Shown piece after piece: positions 52,873-62,831 of a stretch of 64,000 nt of DNA. Below the pieces are notes generated by a model. It saw only the letters and a list, made by a program, of their open reading frames with translations. It made no database searches and had not been told where the DNA came from. The stretch spans positions 1,256,465-1,320,464 of the forward strand of contig NZ_LILB01000001.1 of the NCBI RefSeq assembly GCF_001274945.1, written 5' to 3'. Origin of the DNA: Viridibacillus arvi. Its GTDB lineage: Bacteria > Bacillota > Bacilli > Bacillales_A > Planococcaceae. The translations under genes and the position numbers were made by a program. The number at the start of each line of letters is the position of its first letter. The stretch's first letter is position 1.

Positions 52873-53748
52873 ATGGAATTTCTACAACTGTACTATTTTC
52901 AGACTGTTGCTCGCATGGAACATATGACAAAAGCGGCTGAGGAACTACGTATTGCACAACCATCGCTTAGTAAAACTATTGCTCGACTAGAGGCTGATTT
53001 AGGTGTACCCCTATTTGACCGCCATGGTCGACAATTGCGATTGAATAGCTACGGGAAGACTTTTCTTCAACGTGTGGACAGAGTGTTTATGGAAATTCAC
53101 GAAGGCCGACGTGAACTTCAAGACCGAGCTGGACTTGATAAAGGAAATATCACTTTAGCCGTTTCTATTCCTAAATTGTTACCCGAATTGCTTGGTTCAT
53201 TCTTAAGAGAGTTTCCCGATGTACTCATTCGCCAACGTATTGAATCTACATCAACAATGAAGCGCCTACTAGAGATTGGGGATATCGATTTTTGCATTAC
53301 TTCAGTGCCAATAGAAGGACCTGAACTCGAATGGATACCTCTTCTAACGGAAGAGATTTTCTTAATTATTCCCTCGGAACATCCCTTAGCAGAACAAGAT
53401 TCCATCCATTTAATTGAATTGAAAGATGAATCATTTATCAGTATGAACACCGGGTTTGGTTTTAGGGATTTAACAGATGCCCTTTGTAAGGAGGTCGGAT
53501 TCATACCCAATATCACTTTTGAAGGCGACGATCCTGAAACGATTGGTGCACTCGTTAGACAAGGCCTTGGTATTGCCTTTATCCCCGCTCTATCCATGAA
53601 CCGAATTACAAATCCGAAATTGAAATGTCTACAAATTAATGAGCCAAATTGCCAACGGACCATCGGCTTAAGTTGGTCTAAGCGTCACTATTTGTCTTTG
53701 GCAGCTCAGAGCTTTAGAGATCACGTTATACGATACTTTTTGAAGTGA
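52873..53748 (+). CDS. LysR-family transcriptional regulator
   Basis: About 291 residues. An N-terminal winged helix-turn-helix (MTKAAEELRIAQPSLSKTIA and LEADLGVPLFDRHGR) and a C-terminal substrate-binding domain with the LEWIPLLTEEIFLIIPSEHPL and GLGIAFIP segments. I take the ATG at 52873, with GGGGTGAT in front; the GTG at 52861 lies inside that site. LysR proteins usually control a divergent neighbour, so the YhgE/Pip gene is the first candidate target. Confidence 0.93.
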   Translation: MEFLQLYYFQTVARMEHMTKAAEELRIAQPSLSKTIARLEADLGVPLFDRHGRQLRLNSYGKTFLQRVDRVFMEIHEGRRELQDRAGLDKGNITLAVSIPKLLPELLGSFLREFPDVLIRQRIESTSTMKRLLEIGDIDFCITSVPIEGPELEWIPLLTEEIFLIIPSEHPLAEQDSIHLIELKDESFISMNTGFGFRDLTDALCKEVGFIPNITFEGDDPETIGALVRQGLGIAFIPALSMNRITNPKLKCLQINEPNCQRTIGLSWSKRHYLSLAAQSFRDHVIRYFLK

Positions 53749-53804
53749 TTAGTCAATTTACTTTGTGATTCACAATAAAGGATCGAAATATATATTTTAT
53801 ACTT

Positions 53805-53850
53805 TGATAAAACAGCCTGTGATGAAAAATTACAAGCTGTTTTTGTTTTC
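53805..53850 (+). terminator. Terminator of the LysR gene
   Basis: AACAGCCTGT pairs with ACAAGCTGTT (one mismatch, about 53811-53842) followed by a T-rich run. Confidence 0.75.
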
Positions 53851-53905
53851 CCTTTCCAGTTACAATAAATAGTAAGAATTCCCATATAAATAAAGGAGAA
53901 TTATT

Positions 53906-54682
53906 ATGACCTATAAGATTGTATTTTTTGACGTTGATGGCACACTTACTAATTATCAAGATGGCAGTATTTCAACAAGTACAAAGAAAGCTATACAGAT
54001 GCTAAAAAATAGCAGTATTAGAGTAGTAGCTGCAACTGGTAGACCGCTATCAATGTGTGCAGAATTAATAGATTTAGGAATAGACACGTTCATTACAGCT
54101 AATGGTGCTTATGTAAAACATCAAGATCAAATTATACATAAAACCCCTGTTACAAGAGCTATTGTGAAAGAAGTAAATGAATTTGCTTGTGAAAACCAAC
54201 ACAGTTTATCATTTTTCACAGAAGTACTTTCAATGAATGGTATACAAAACCCAACTACTCTAAAAGCTTTAAATGAAACACTATCTTTAAATGAATTTCC
54301 GAATACAGATGAAGAAATTATTAACAAAGAAGTATATTTAATGTGTTTGTATGCGGATAAAAAATCGATAGAAAAATATGTTCATAAATTTCCACACTTA
54401 AAATTTAAAAGATGGCATCCCTTTATTCTTAATGTATTAGAGCAAGATGTATCTAAATCTATTGCTGTTAAGAAAGTTTTGGCACACTTCAATATACATT
54501 CATCCGAGGCAATTGCTTTTGGTGATGGGGAAAATGATATAGATATGCTCGAACTTGTTGGATACGGCATCGCCATGGGCAATGGACATGAGAGATTAAA
54601 GATGGTCGCAAATTTTATAACTAAAGACTCAAATGAAGATGGAATTGAATTTGCGTTACAGAAACTTGAACTTATCAAATAA
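53906..54682 (+). CDS. HAD-superfamily (Cof-type) phosphatase
   Basis: 258 residues. HAD motif I is FFDVDGTLT (nucleophile Asp), motif II is VVAATGRP (Thr), motif III is the Lys in DVSKSIAVKKVL, and motif IV is FGDGENDIDML. The cap of about 100 residues between motifs II and III is of the Cof type, seen in sugar phosphate and FMN phosphatases. Ribosome site AAGGAGAA before the ATG. It precedes the DinB gene by 19 bases and likely shares its transcript. Confidence 0.93.
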   Translation: MTYKIVFFDVDGTLTNYQDGSISTSTKKAIQMLKNSSIRVVAATGRPLSMCAELIDLGIDTFITANGAYVKHQDQIIHKTPVTRAIVKEVNEFACENQHSLSFFTEVLSMNGIQNPTTLKALNETLSLNEFPNTDEEIINKEVYLMCLYADKKSIEKYVHKFPHLKFKRWHPFILNVLEQDVSKSIAVKKVLAHFNIHSSEAIAFGDGENDIDMLELVGYGIAMGNGHERLKMVANFITKDSNEDGIEFALQKLELIK

Positions 54683-54701
54683 AAAAGGAGGATACATTTA
54701 T

Positions 54702-55172
54702 ATGTACGAATTGTTTCAATATAATTGGCAAATTAGAGAAGAATGGTTCCAATGGTGTGAGACCATTCCAAATGAAGAACTTTTAAAGAAACGAGCAGGT
54801 GGCATGGGAAGTATTCTCAGAAATTTATTTCATGTTATTGACTGTGAACAACTCTGGATCAATCAAATGCAAGGAACACCAATTATTGAAAAAGATATCA
54901 ATGAAATAATAAATTTGAATGCGATAAAAGAATTCAACGCTCTAACAAAGCCCATTACAGAGCATTTCATCAAATCGTATATTAATGAAGCTGAAGAGAA
55001 AATTCTCGTTTACCCACAGAAGAATGGTGATAAATTGCAATTTTCATATAATAAAATTCTTCATCACATCATTACACATGAAATTCATCATATCGGACAA
55101 TTATCAGTTTGGGCTAGAGAAATTGGAAAGCAACCAGTGTCCTCGGACTTAATAATGAAAGATATATTTTAG
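54702..55172 (+). CDS. DinB-family four-helix bundle protein
   Basis: About 156 residues. Metal ligands fit the DinB/YfiT fold: the His in NLFHVIDCE (about residue 47) and the pair in ITHEIHHIGQL (about 125-129). Members bind nickel or zinc; some are bacillithiol-S-transferases. The substrate cannot be read from sequence. I take the ATG at 54702, with AAGGAGG ahead; the longer frame begins inside the HAD gene. B. subtilis DinB itself is DNA-damage inducible, but nothing here shows a LexA box. Confidence 0.88.
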   Translation: MYELFQYNWQIREEWFQWCETIPNEELLKKRAGGMGSILRNLFHVIDCEQLWINQMQGTPIIEKDINEIINLNAIKEFNALTKPITEHFIKSYINEAEEKILVYPQKNGDKLQFSYNKILHHIITHEIHHIGQLSVWAREIGKQPVSSDLIMKDIF

Positions 55173-55309
55173 ACAATATGACAGTTCAACTAAAAAGCAA
55201 ATAGTTAGAAATGAAGTGCATCAGAAATAGCATGCATGCGTATATATATGTATAAGTGAAGAGAAACCGACCTTTTTGAATAAACATTTATGAAAGGGGG
55301 ATTTTTAAA

Positions 55310-55573
55310 ATGGGTTTAAATATAACATTATGGATTGTTGCTGCTTATATTTTATTATCGCTGATTTTAGTCCCAATACAATATAATTACATTACACATT
55401 TAAAAGAAACCGATAAGAAAATAAAGGAATTGGGTTTAACGAAAGAAGAATATTATGAGAAGATGAGTTTCGAAACACAAGTTTTAACTTTTAGTGTACA
55501 AGGAAATTTATTGTTTTTGGGAGCAAACCTTTTCGCTACACTTTTGTATAATTGGAAGCAACGAAAGAATTGA
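55310..55573 (+). CDS. Small DUF3949-like membrane protein
   Basis: 87 residues. A transmembrane helix at the start (about 5-24), a cytosolic helix with the pattern KIKELGLTKEEYYEKMSFE, and a second hydrophobic segment at the end (about 62-81). This matches the DUF3949-type short Bacillales proteins as I recall them. Ribosome site GAAAGGGGG before the ATG. Function unknown. Confidence 0.65.
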   Translation: MGLNITLWIVAAYILLSLILVPIQYNYITHLKETDKKIKELGLTKEEYYEKMSFETQVLTFSVQGNLLFLGANLFATLLYNWKQRKN

Positions 55574-55649
55574 ACATTCAATTCGATATTTAGAGCTTAA
55601 TAAAATGGGTTAACTTTTCTTCAACTTCATCCCCTTCTCTCTTCACACA

Positions 55650-55690
55650 AAAAAGTACATTACTACAGTTACTTAGTAATGTACTTTCAT
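55650..55690. terminator. Bidirectional terminator
   Basis: AAAGTACATTACT (55652-55664) pairs with AGTAATGTACTTT (55675-55687), between the DUF3949-like gene and the convergent yqhG. Confidence 0.85.
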
Positions 55691-55758
55691 TTATTATAGG
55701 TGCATTTTAATAATCAAATTTCATCCCTTAGTTTCATACAAAATGGCATCAGTACTCA

Positions 55759-56538
55759 TTATTTCAAATAAAACAACCCACCATTTATTACTTCGATTTT
55801 AATTCTAGGGTCGTATTGTTCCTCCAATGCTTGCTTCTCCATTTCGTAACTTTCCGGCTTATCTTCAACCCCATCATAAAAGTACTCTAATACTTGTTGA
55901 GCCTTATGCCATCTTTTGTTCGCTTCTTCAGCCCAAGTATGGTCATCTTGTTGAACGATATTTTCTATTGCTACATTTAATCGTTCTAAAGCGCGAATCG
56001 GTTTTATAATATAAGGCAGCTCAAATGCATTTTCCGGCATAGCTGTTACTAAATCCACTTCACTTAATGATTCTTGGAAGCCATCTAAAAGTTGGCCCGT
56101 CATTAGATTTAAGCCAAAAGAATACAGCATTTCTTTTGTTTGATCGCAGTAATATGACACTTTATAATTTACAGCAAGCCATGGAGTTAAAATGGTTTTT
56201 GTTTCAAGATGATTCACATTCTCAAACATTTGTACAAATGCACCTAACTCTTTGGTTGCTCGAAACAATTGATTGAGTCGAGGAGAACCGAAATGTACAA
56301 CCTCTCCTTTAATATTGCCATCAAGCTTTGTTTGGTCTGTAATTAAAGTTAATTGTGCCGGACATGGTACACCGTTCGTGCTTTCTAAATATCTCCAATA
56401 GAAAGGACGGTTCATAATCCGTTTATCCATATCAATCGATAATTGTACAGTAATGTAATGGTCACTTTCATTTACAATATGACAATCGTTCTCTAGAAAA
56501 AAATCCCGTAAGTAACTATGAACTTGTTGCGGGAACAT
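55759..56538 (-). CDS. yqhG: YqhG family protein
   Basis: About 259 residues, conserved in Bacillales and of unknown function. Marks: MFPQQVHSYLRDFFLENDC at the start, YITVQLSIDMDKRIMNRPFY, then a C-terminal helix and EEQYDPRIKIEVINGGLFYL. I take the ATG at 56538 with GGAGGG nine bases ahead; the frame is open to 56589. It directly follows the yqhH-like helicase gene, as in B. subtilis, so the two probably work together. No enzyme motif is visible. Confidence 0.9.
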   Translation of the reverse strand: MFPQQVHSYLRDFFLENDCHIVNESDHYITVQLSIDMDKRIMNRPFYWRYLESTNGVPCPAQLTLITDQTKLDGNIKGEVVHFGSPRLNQLFRATKELGAFVQMFENVNHLETKTILTPWLAVNYKVSYYCDQTKEMLYSFGLNLMTGQLLDGFQESLSEVDLVTAMPENAFELPYIIKPIRALERLNVAIENIVQQDDHTWAEEANKRWHKAQQVLEYFYDGVEDKPESYEMEKQALEEQYDPRIKIEVINGGLFYLK

Positions 56539-56622
56539 GTAAACCCTCCTCTGAATTCTCCTGATGCATCTTTTTCGGGCAAAAAACATTTACCACCGTT
56601 ACTTTTTCTTTTACATGGACTT

Positions 56623-58143
56623 TTATAATGCAGATAAAATGTCATCTAATTCCCCTACTACTTTTTCAAAGACGTCAATTTTAACGTAGAGCATGTCCAA
56701 TATATCTTTTTCAATTGTGTTATCTGTCACTAGATTATAAATTTGAACGTCATGTTCTTGTCCTAAACGATGGACACGGCCAATTCGTTGCTCTAACTTC
56801 ATCGGGTTCCATGGTAAATCATAGTTTATGACATGATGACAGAATTGCAGGTTTATCCCTTCCCCTCCTGCTTCCGTTGCAATGAGGACTTGTGCATGTT
56901 CCTTGAATAAGTGCTTCATATAATCACGTTTACTTTTCTTGAATTTCCCATTAAAAAGAACACTTGTAATACCTTTTGAATTCAAATACCACTGCAAATA
57001 AGCCTGGCTTGCTCGATATTCGGTAAAAATAATAACCTTGTCAGTTGTCTTGGAAATAATCTCATAAGTTTTCTCCGCTTTCGAATTTACTTCCAATGCC
57101 ATTAGTTTTTGAATGACTCCTTCAACGTGATCTTCCTCTTCTTGGTCACCACAATTTTGACGCATATTATTTAAGGTTAAGTAAGTGGCTTCCTTGCTAC
57201 TACACATTTCCTTTTGCAAAGTAATCATTGAAAAAGCGCCCGAAAACGCGGAGGATACATCTTTTAAATCCAAAATCAAATTGTAAACTTCTCTTTCCTC
57301 GTCTGTAAATTGAATCGGGATAATCTGCACTTGTCGATTTGTCCATTCAATCCCTGTATCCTGCCTTCTATTTCTTACCATCACCTGGTTAACTAATTCT
57401 CTTAAATACTCATCGTGCTCTAAATCATGTTTGCTTGCTGAAAACGAGGACTGAAACATTTCGTAATTACCTAGATGTCCAGGCTTTAATAAAGAAATGA
57501 GATAAAACAATTCAAATACATCATTTTGAATAGGCGTAGCAGTTAATAATAGACAAAACTTCTTCTTTAAACTTTGGACAAACTCATAGATTTTCGTTTT
57601 ATGATTTTTTAGTTTGTGTGCCTCATCAATAATAATCATGTCATAATCTTGAGCGTATATCGCCTCTCGATGAGGACTCTTTTTTGCCGTATCCATACTC
57701 ATGACTACTATATCGTATTGATCTAACTGAATATTTTTTTTATATGCAATTACAGGAATATAAAATTTATAATTTAATTCTTCTACCCATTGATTGATAA
57801 GAGAAGCTGGGGCTAATATTAATGCTTTTTTCACAAGCCCTCTTATAAGATATTCTTTCAGTATGAGACCTGCTTCTATCGTTTTACCAAGACCAACTTC
57901 GTCTGCAAGAATCGCTTTTCCATTCATCCTTTCGATAACTGTTTCAGCTGCTTCTAATTGATGAGTTAGTGGTGTTAAGTTAGGTAAGTATTTTGGAGAT
58001 TGGAGCCCCGAAAATTCAGTAATAAGGTTTGTTTTCACTACGTCGTAACTCATATTGTAGAGTTTCCAACTATCCCATTCACCATCACTCTCTAGTTTGT
58101 TTATGAAGTCTTCTTCCCACTTAGACGACCTTTCAATAATCAT
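56623..58143 (-). CDS. yqhH: SNF2-family helicase-like ATPase YqhH
   Basis: About 506 residues: a superfamily 2 ATPase of the SNF2/RapA type. Motif I is ILADEVGLGKTIEAG, motif II is IIIDEAHKLKN (DEAH), motif III is LLTATPIQND, and the second RecA domain shows IFTEYRASQAYLQW, ATEAGGEGINLQF and the arginine finger motif QRIGRVHRLGQ. All ATPase motifs are intact. It probably translocates on DNA or remodels RNA polymerase or nucleoprotein complexes. I take the ATG at 58143, with AGAGGTGAT before it. In B. subtilis yqhH-yqhG lie next to gcvT; no gcv gene is present here. Confidence 0.92.
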   Translation of the reverse strand: MIIERSSKWEEDFINKLESDGEWDSWKLYNMSYDVVKTNLITEFSGLQSPKYLPNLTPLTHQLEAAETVIERMNGKAILADEVGLGKTIEAGLILKEYLIRGLVKKALILAPASLINQWVEELNYKFYIPVIAYKKNIQLDQYDIVVMSMDTAKKSPHREAIYAQDYDMIIIDEAHKLKNHKTKIYEFVQSLKKKFCLLLTATPIQNDVFELFYLISLLKPGHLGNYEMFQSSFSASKHDLEHDEYLRELVNQVMVRNRRQDTGIEWTNRQVQIIPIQFTDEEREVYNLILDLKDVSSAFSGAFSMITLQKEMCSSKEATYLTLNNMRQNCGDQEEEDHVEGVIQKLMALEVNSKAEKTYEIISKTTDKVIIFTEYRASQAYLQWYLNSKGITSVLFNGKFKKSKRDYMKHLFKEHAQVLIATEAGGEGINLQFCHHVINYDLPWNPMKLEQRIGRVHRLGQEHDVQIYNLVTDNTIEKDILDMLYVKIDVFEKVVGELDDILSAL

Positions 58144-58395
58144 GATCATCACCTCTTGAGATTTTTTCTTACTTTATGTTGTCCCAAAAAGAAATACCTA
58201 TGATTATTTATTTAAAAATAAAATTTTTTATGATTATTGAAATGAAAATAGATTATAAAATATACGTAGCTACAATTTAATCTCATGTTTTTTAGGATAT
58301 ACCTCTCTTCTATTTCGATTCCCGTTACTTTTTTGTATGAGATTCTTTATTTTGTAAAGAATAGTTATAATCTTTTTTAACTGGAGGGAATATGA

Positions 58396-58821
58396 ATGAT
58401 AAGACTACAATCCCCTATTGAAGGGAGAAAAACTCATTTTGGATATATTCGAGATATTTTCGAAGAATATGGTTGTGACTTTTCCTCGAATTTTGAGTAT
58501 GATCAAGGACAATTTGATAGCATTTTATGGCGCGACGCTGGAGAGACGATATATTTAAGACTTCCTTTTATAGTATTAGAGGGCGAATTAGATCACTATG
58601 AAGCTTTAATAGCATTCGGTTCGCCTTATGTCATTAAACATGTTGTCAATATTGGATTAGACCGTGATGAAAATGCATTAGCTACCGTAGCTGGGATTAG
58701 TCAATTTCAAAAGCCCTTGGATAAAGATGGTCATATCGAAGATAAAAGTAGATGGGTCCAAGCCAGCGAAAATAAAATAGAAAAATTATTGTATTCTCTC
58801 GAAGAACCTTTAAGTTCCTAA
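58396..58821 (+). CDS. YugN-like family protein
   Basis: 141 residues. It matches the YugN-like pattern: an N-terminal LQSPIEGRKTHFGYIRDIFE, a FEYDQGQFDSILWRD strand, YLRLPFIVLEGELD and IAFGSPYVIKHV. A small cytosolic family of Bacillales with no assigned function. GGAGGGAATATGA gives the ATG a good ribosome site. Monocistronic, divergent from yqhH. Confidence 0.8.
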   Translation: MIRLQSPIEGRKTHFGYIRDIFEEYGCDFSSNFEYDQGQFDSILWRDAGETIYLRLPFIVLEGELDHYEALIAFGSPYVIKHVVNIGLDRDENALATVAGISQFQKPLDKDGHIEDKSRWVQASENKIEKLLYSLEEPLSS

Positions 58822-58837
58822 TAAAATTTGCAAACAG

Positions 58838-58882
58838 CTAAAACCACTTGAATCTACATAATTCAAGTGGTTCTATTTTTTT
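58838..58882 (+). terminator. Rho-independent terminator
   Basis: AACCACTTGAAT (58842-58853) pairs with ATTCAAGTGGTT (58861-58872), followed by a T-run. Confidence 0.9.
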
Positions 58883-58955
58883 ATTCTATAGTCCTTATAA
58901 ACTTCCCCATTATTGGCAAAACTAATAGCTACCAATAGATGTTAGAGGGTGTAAT

Positions 58956-60053
58956 GTGAAAAACATCGGTACAATTAGTATATTGCATGTCATATTCTTG
59001 TCGATGACCGTCATCGGTTTAAAAAATCATGTAACTATTATTCCGTCATTATTAAAAGTTGCTGAGAGAGATGGATGGGCTTCAATCATATTAGCCACAG
59101 TGGCACTTTTTCCTTGGCTGTTTCTCTTAGTTTATATTCATAAAAAATCAAAACAAGAGCCGATTAAAGATTGGCTAAAAAGTAAGATAGGCAAAGTTGG
59201 CTCTACTATAGTGCTATATATTATTGCCATTTACCTCATTATTATGGCTGCTTTTACGATGAGAGAAACTTTACAGTGGATTACAACTACCTTTTTACCT
59301 AAAACTCCTATGTTAATTATGCTGATAATATATACAATTCTTTGTATCTTACTTGTCACATCAAACTTACAAACCATTGCGATGATCAATGTAATGGTAC
59401 TTTTAGGAGTAGTTATTTTTGGCTTTTTTGTAGCATTTACGAACATCCAAGTTAAAGACCCCCAATTATTGCGTCCTTTTTTTGAACACGGCTTACAACC
59501 CGTTTTCAAAGGAATGGTATATCCAGCTTCCGGATTTATAGAGCTCATCCTGTTGTTATTTCTTCAACATCAAATTAAAGGCAAAATTCGGTGGTACCAT
59601 TTCGCGATTATGCTTTTTATTTTAATGGGATTAACATTAGGGCCACTCGTTGGGGCAATCATTGAATTTGGACCAACTGAAGCTGCTAAACAAACTTACC
59701 CTGCTTATGAAGAGTGGGGACTCATTTCAATAGGTCGTTTTATTGAACATCTTGATTTTCTTTCAATTTATCAATGGCTTACGGGTGCATTTATTAGAGT
59801 TGGATTACTACTATATGTTGTTGTAGATATTTTCAATTTGAACGGGAAGAAAAAGCGTATTTGGTTAACGTTAGCTCCTGCTTTCTTCTTTATTTCTTTA
59901 TCATTATTCCTAATGAGTGACAGTAAGTTTCTTGAAATTAAGGGGCATTATTTATTGACTGTTACTTTTCTCTTCTTTTTAATACTATCTCTTTTCCTTG
60001 GTATTATAGCTTTCTTTTCAGGAAGATCAGCTAAAAAGGCCCAAATAAAATAA
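58956..60053 (+). CDS. Spore germinant receptor B subunit (GerAB family permease)
   Basis: 365 residues with ten transmembrane helices of the APC-related GerAB fold; binds the germinant in the inner spore membrane. Marks: the ISILHVIFLSMTVIGLKNH start, a GWASIILATVALFPW helix and FFEHGLQPVFKGMVYPASG in the middle. The start is GTG at 58956 with GAGGGTG ahead. First gene of the operon; B before A and C is less usual than A-B-C. Expected to be transcribed in the forespore by sigma-G, but no -10/-35 was assigned. Confidence 0.93.
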   Translation: MKNIGTISILHVIFLSMTVIGLKNHVTIIPSLLKVAERDGWASIILATVALFPWLFLLVYIHKKSKQEPIKDWLKSKIGKVGSTIVLYIIAIYLIIMAAFTMRETLQWITTTFLPKTPMLIMLIIYTILCILLVTSNLQTIAMINVMVLLGVVIFGFFVAFTNIQVKDPQLLRPFFEHGLQPVFKGMVYPASGFIELILLLFLQHQIKGKIRWYHFAIMLFILMGLTLGPLVGAIIEFGPTEAAKQTYPAYEEWGLISIGRFIEHLDFLSIYQWLTGAFIRVGLLLYVVVDIFNLNGKKKRIWLTLAPAFFFISLSLFLMSDSKFLEIKGHYLLTVTFLFFLILSLFLGIIAFFSGRSAKKAQIK

Positions 60054-60074
60054 TTTTCCAGAAAGTAGTGAAGG

Positions 60075-61535
60075 ATGATGACATCAGCTAAAAAGACAAT
60101 AGATCTAAATACCTTGAGGCAGTTATTTCAAAAGTCTGCGGATGTTCATTTTCAATCGTATACATTCAATCAACATAAAGTACACTTTATTACTTGTGAT
60201 GCAATGATAGATCAACAGCTATTAAATGAAGTTATTGTCCAAAGAGTTCAAGAATTTCTATCTAACAACATAGATCAAACTTTGGATGAAGCCGTGAAAA
60301 TTGAATTAATACTTCCTGATTTATTAAAAGTTGAAGATAAAGAAGATGCAATCTCACTCGTATTCTCTGGACACTTACTTCTTTTTTTTGAGGACGAGCT
60401 TCTTCTATACTCAAGTAATATTGCTAAAAAACCTAATCGAAATCCTGAAGAAACTCGAATGGAAATGGTTATCAAAGGCCCAAGAGATAACTTCATTGAA
60501 GATATTTCAGTTAATATTGCCTTAATAAGAAAGAGATTACCTACAAATTCATTATGCGTCGAGAAATTAGAATTGGGGGAACGTTCAAAAACTTCCGTAG
60601 CCATTCTCTACTTTGATGATATTGCCAATAAAGAAATATTGAGCGAAATCAAAAAAGAGTTAAATTCTGTCGATACAGATATTGTTTTTAGTGGAGATCT
60701 CCTAATGGAGCGCATTATTAAAAGCGGGATGCTCTTTCCACGGACAGATTATACAGGAAGGCCAGATCATGCGATTCAATCCCTTGTCAGAGGTCGTTTT
60801 ATAATAATGGTTGATGGTGTAGCCTATGCAGTCATCACACCAGTGAATTTATTTTTACTCTTAAAATCTGGAGAGGATAATGAAAATACGATCATCTTCA
60901 GTTCATTTGAGCGAGTTCTACGAGTATTTAGCATTTTAATTGGACTGCTCCTTCCTGCATTTTGGCTCGCTTTAACTACTTTTCATCAAGATCAATTACC
61001 ACTGCAATTACTAGCGACGATTGTACAATTGAATACTGGGCTTCCACTTCCTTCTGCGATTGAAATGCTCCTCATGCTCCTCATGTTTGAATTGTTTAGA
61101 GAAGCGGGCTTACGCCTTCCCTCTGCCATTGGAGGAACTATTAGTGTTGTTGGGGGATTAATAATTGGTGATGCAGCTATTCGAGCAGGTGTAACAAGTC
61201 CAGCAATGATTGTCATTATAGCCATTTCAACCATTGCAACATTTACACTAATCAACCAGTCCCTTGTTACTGCAGTAAGTGTTTTACGTATATGTTTTAT
61301 AGTAGTTACTGCATTTTTTGGGTTATTTGGTTTTTTTATGTCACTTTACTTTACACTTTTTTACTTATCAAGTATTCGTACATTCGGAGTGCCATACATG
61401 AATATTTCCTCAGATTTAAGTTGGTCAACAATTAAAAAGACAATATTTAGACTTCCTCCAAAAAACTATAATGAGCGTCCAAATATGTTAGACCCTCTTG
61501 ATAAAACACGGACAAAAGAGGATAAAAATGAATAA
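60075..61535 (+). CDS. Spore germinant receptor A subunit (GerAA family)
   Basis: 486 residues. A soluble N-terminal part (about 1-270), with the typical SVNIALIRKRLPTNSLCVEK and FSGDLLMERIIKSG stretches, then membrane helices (about 285-450) with LPSAIEMLLMLLMFELFREA and GLRLPSAIGGTISVVGGLIIG. A subunits assemble into pentameric ion channels. The stop overlaps the ATG of the C subunit gene by 8 bases. Confidence 0.95.
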   Translation: MMTSAKKTIDLNTLRQLFQKSADVHFQSYTFNQHKVHFITCDAMIDQQLLNEVIVQRVQEFLSNNIDQTLDEAVKIELILPDLLKVEDKEDAISLVFSGHLLLFFEDELLLYSSNIAKKPNRNPEETRMEMVIKGPRDNFIEDISVNIALIRKRLPTNSLCVEKLELGERSKTSVAILYFDDIANKEILSEIKKELNSVDTDIVFSGDLLMERIIKSGMLFPRTDYTGRPDHAIQSLVRGRFIIMVDGVAYAVITPVNLFLLLKSGEDNENTIIFSSFERVLRVFSILIGLLLPAFWLALTTFHQDQLPLQLLATIVQLNTGLPLPSAIEMLLMLLMFELFREAGLRLPSAIGGTISVVGGLIIGDAAIRAGVTSPAMIVIIAISTIATFTLINQSLVTAVSVLRICFIVVTAFFGLFGFFMSLYFTLFYLSSIRTFGVPYMNISSDLSWSTIKKTIFRLPPKNYNERPNMLDPLDKTRTKEDKNE

Positions 61536-62682
61536 GAGAATATTGATTATTGCACTAATACTCTCTGCTCTACTTTCAGGTTGTTGGGATGTAGATGAAC
61601 CTGAAAGGATGCTTTATATTCATGGTGTTGGAGTGGATTTTAAAGATGGTGAATACGAAGTATATGCTCAAATTATTGATTTTACCAATACTGCAAAAAC
61701 CGAACAACCTGTTACTAACCCAGTACAATCGGAAGTAGGTCATGCTAAAGGTAAAACAATTGATGATGCAATTTTCAAGTTATATCATTCCATCGATCAA
61801 AAAGTTTTTTGGGGATTCTTTTCGTTTATCATTTTCACAGAGGAAGCATTAAAAGATGGGAGAGCAAATCCTATTATCGATAATTTCCTTCGTTATAGAG
61901 AAACCAGATATCAAATCTGGATGTATGGTACTAATGATGCTATTCAGGATATACTGTTAGCCACACCAATCATTAATAAAGCTCTTATATTGTCTAAGTT
62001 GGGTGACCCAGAAAATTCATATGAACAAGAATCATTTATAAAACCCATCAATTTCCGCGAGCTAATAATTGGACTAAATGAACCGAATCATGAAATTGCG
62101 ATTCCATTTATATCTGTAAACAAAACGTGGGCGAACGAAAAAGGCGGAACAAATACCACAGCTTTATCTGGAGTTGGATTACTCTCTCCGAAAGAGTTTA
62201 AAGGGTACATGCCCGCAGATAAAATACGTGGATTACAATGGATGACAAAAGATACGAAACGTGGCGAAGTTACAGTCAAGATTGATTCTAATGACTCAGT
62301 AGAATTCACGGTAGTTGTAGATAAATTAAAAGTGAAAGTAAAACCCGTAGTTAGAAAGAGTGATGTAAAATTTGATATTGATTTAAAAATGAATGTCACT
62401 GTTAGTGAATTTCATGGTGACGTTTCGTCTGAGGAAATTAAAAAGGGGGTAATTAAAGAAGTAGAAAAAGAAGTAAAAGACACATACAAAGACGCATTAA
62501 ATCAAAATACTGATATTTATCGCTTATCTGAGTACTTATACCGTAATAACTTCAAAGCGTGGAAAAAACACCAAAAAAATGGAAAAGTGGAGCTCAATGA
62601 GGATTCCATACAAAATATTAACGTAAAAATTAAAAAGTTAAAATCTCAGAGAAAATCATTTACTGAGACGATTGATAAATAA
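61528..62682 (+). CDS. Spore germinant receptor C subunit (GerAC family lipoprotein)
   Basis: About 384 residues. A lipoprotein signal peptide with lipobox LLSGC (Cys about 19), followed by WDVDEPERMLYIHGVGVDF, the standard GerAC start. The three-domain body includes AKGKTIDDAIFKLY and a KRGEVTVKIDSNDS segment. It is anchored to the outer face of the inner spore membrane by lipid. I take the ATG at 61528, with GAGGATAA before it. Confidence 0.95.
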   Translation: MNKRILIIALILSALLSGCWDVDEPERMLYIHGVGVDFKDGEYEVYAQIIDFTNTAKTEQPVTNPVQSEVGHAKGKTIDDAIFKLYHSIDQKVFWGFFSFIIFTEEALKDGRANPIIDNFLRYRETRYQIWMYGTNDAIQDILLATPIINKALILSKLGDPENSYEQESFIKPINFRELIIGLNEPNHEIAIPFISVNKTWANEKGGTNTTALSGVGLLSPKEFKGYMPADKIRGLQWMTKDTKRGEVTVKIDSNDSVEFTVVVDKLKVKVKPVVRKSDVKFDIDLKMNVTVSEFHGDVSSEEIKKGVIKEVEKEVKDTYKDALNQNTDIYRLSEYLYRNNFKAWKKHQKNGKVELNEDSIQNINVKIKKLKSQRKSFTETIDK

Positions 62683-62831
62683 TAAAGTCCAATACATCTG
62701 AAATGGAACGTTATCTATTTACACTGCTACAAATACTTGGATTTGTTAAAATGTGTTTAGTAGGGAGACTTTTATTCTTTGGGTTGTTGCTTAGCAATTC
62801 AATCTTAAAAGTAAGGGTTTCCCTCTTAGCA

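Noticed and set aside
53118-53663. 181-codon minus-strand frame inside the LysR gene
   Set aside because: Long but antisense to a clear regulator; the product has no recognisable domain.
58153-58395. Possible glycine riboswitch or gcv promoter between yqhH and the next gene, by analogy with B. subtilis
   Set aside because: No gcvT gene follows and no riboswitch-like conserved blocks are visible.
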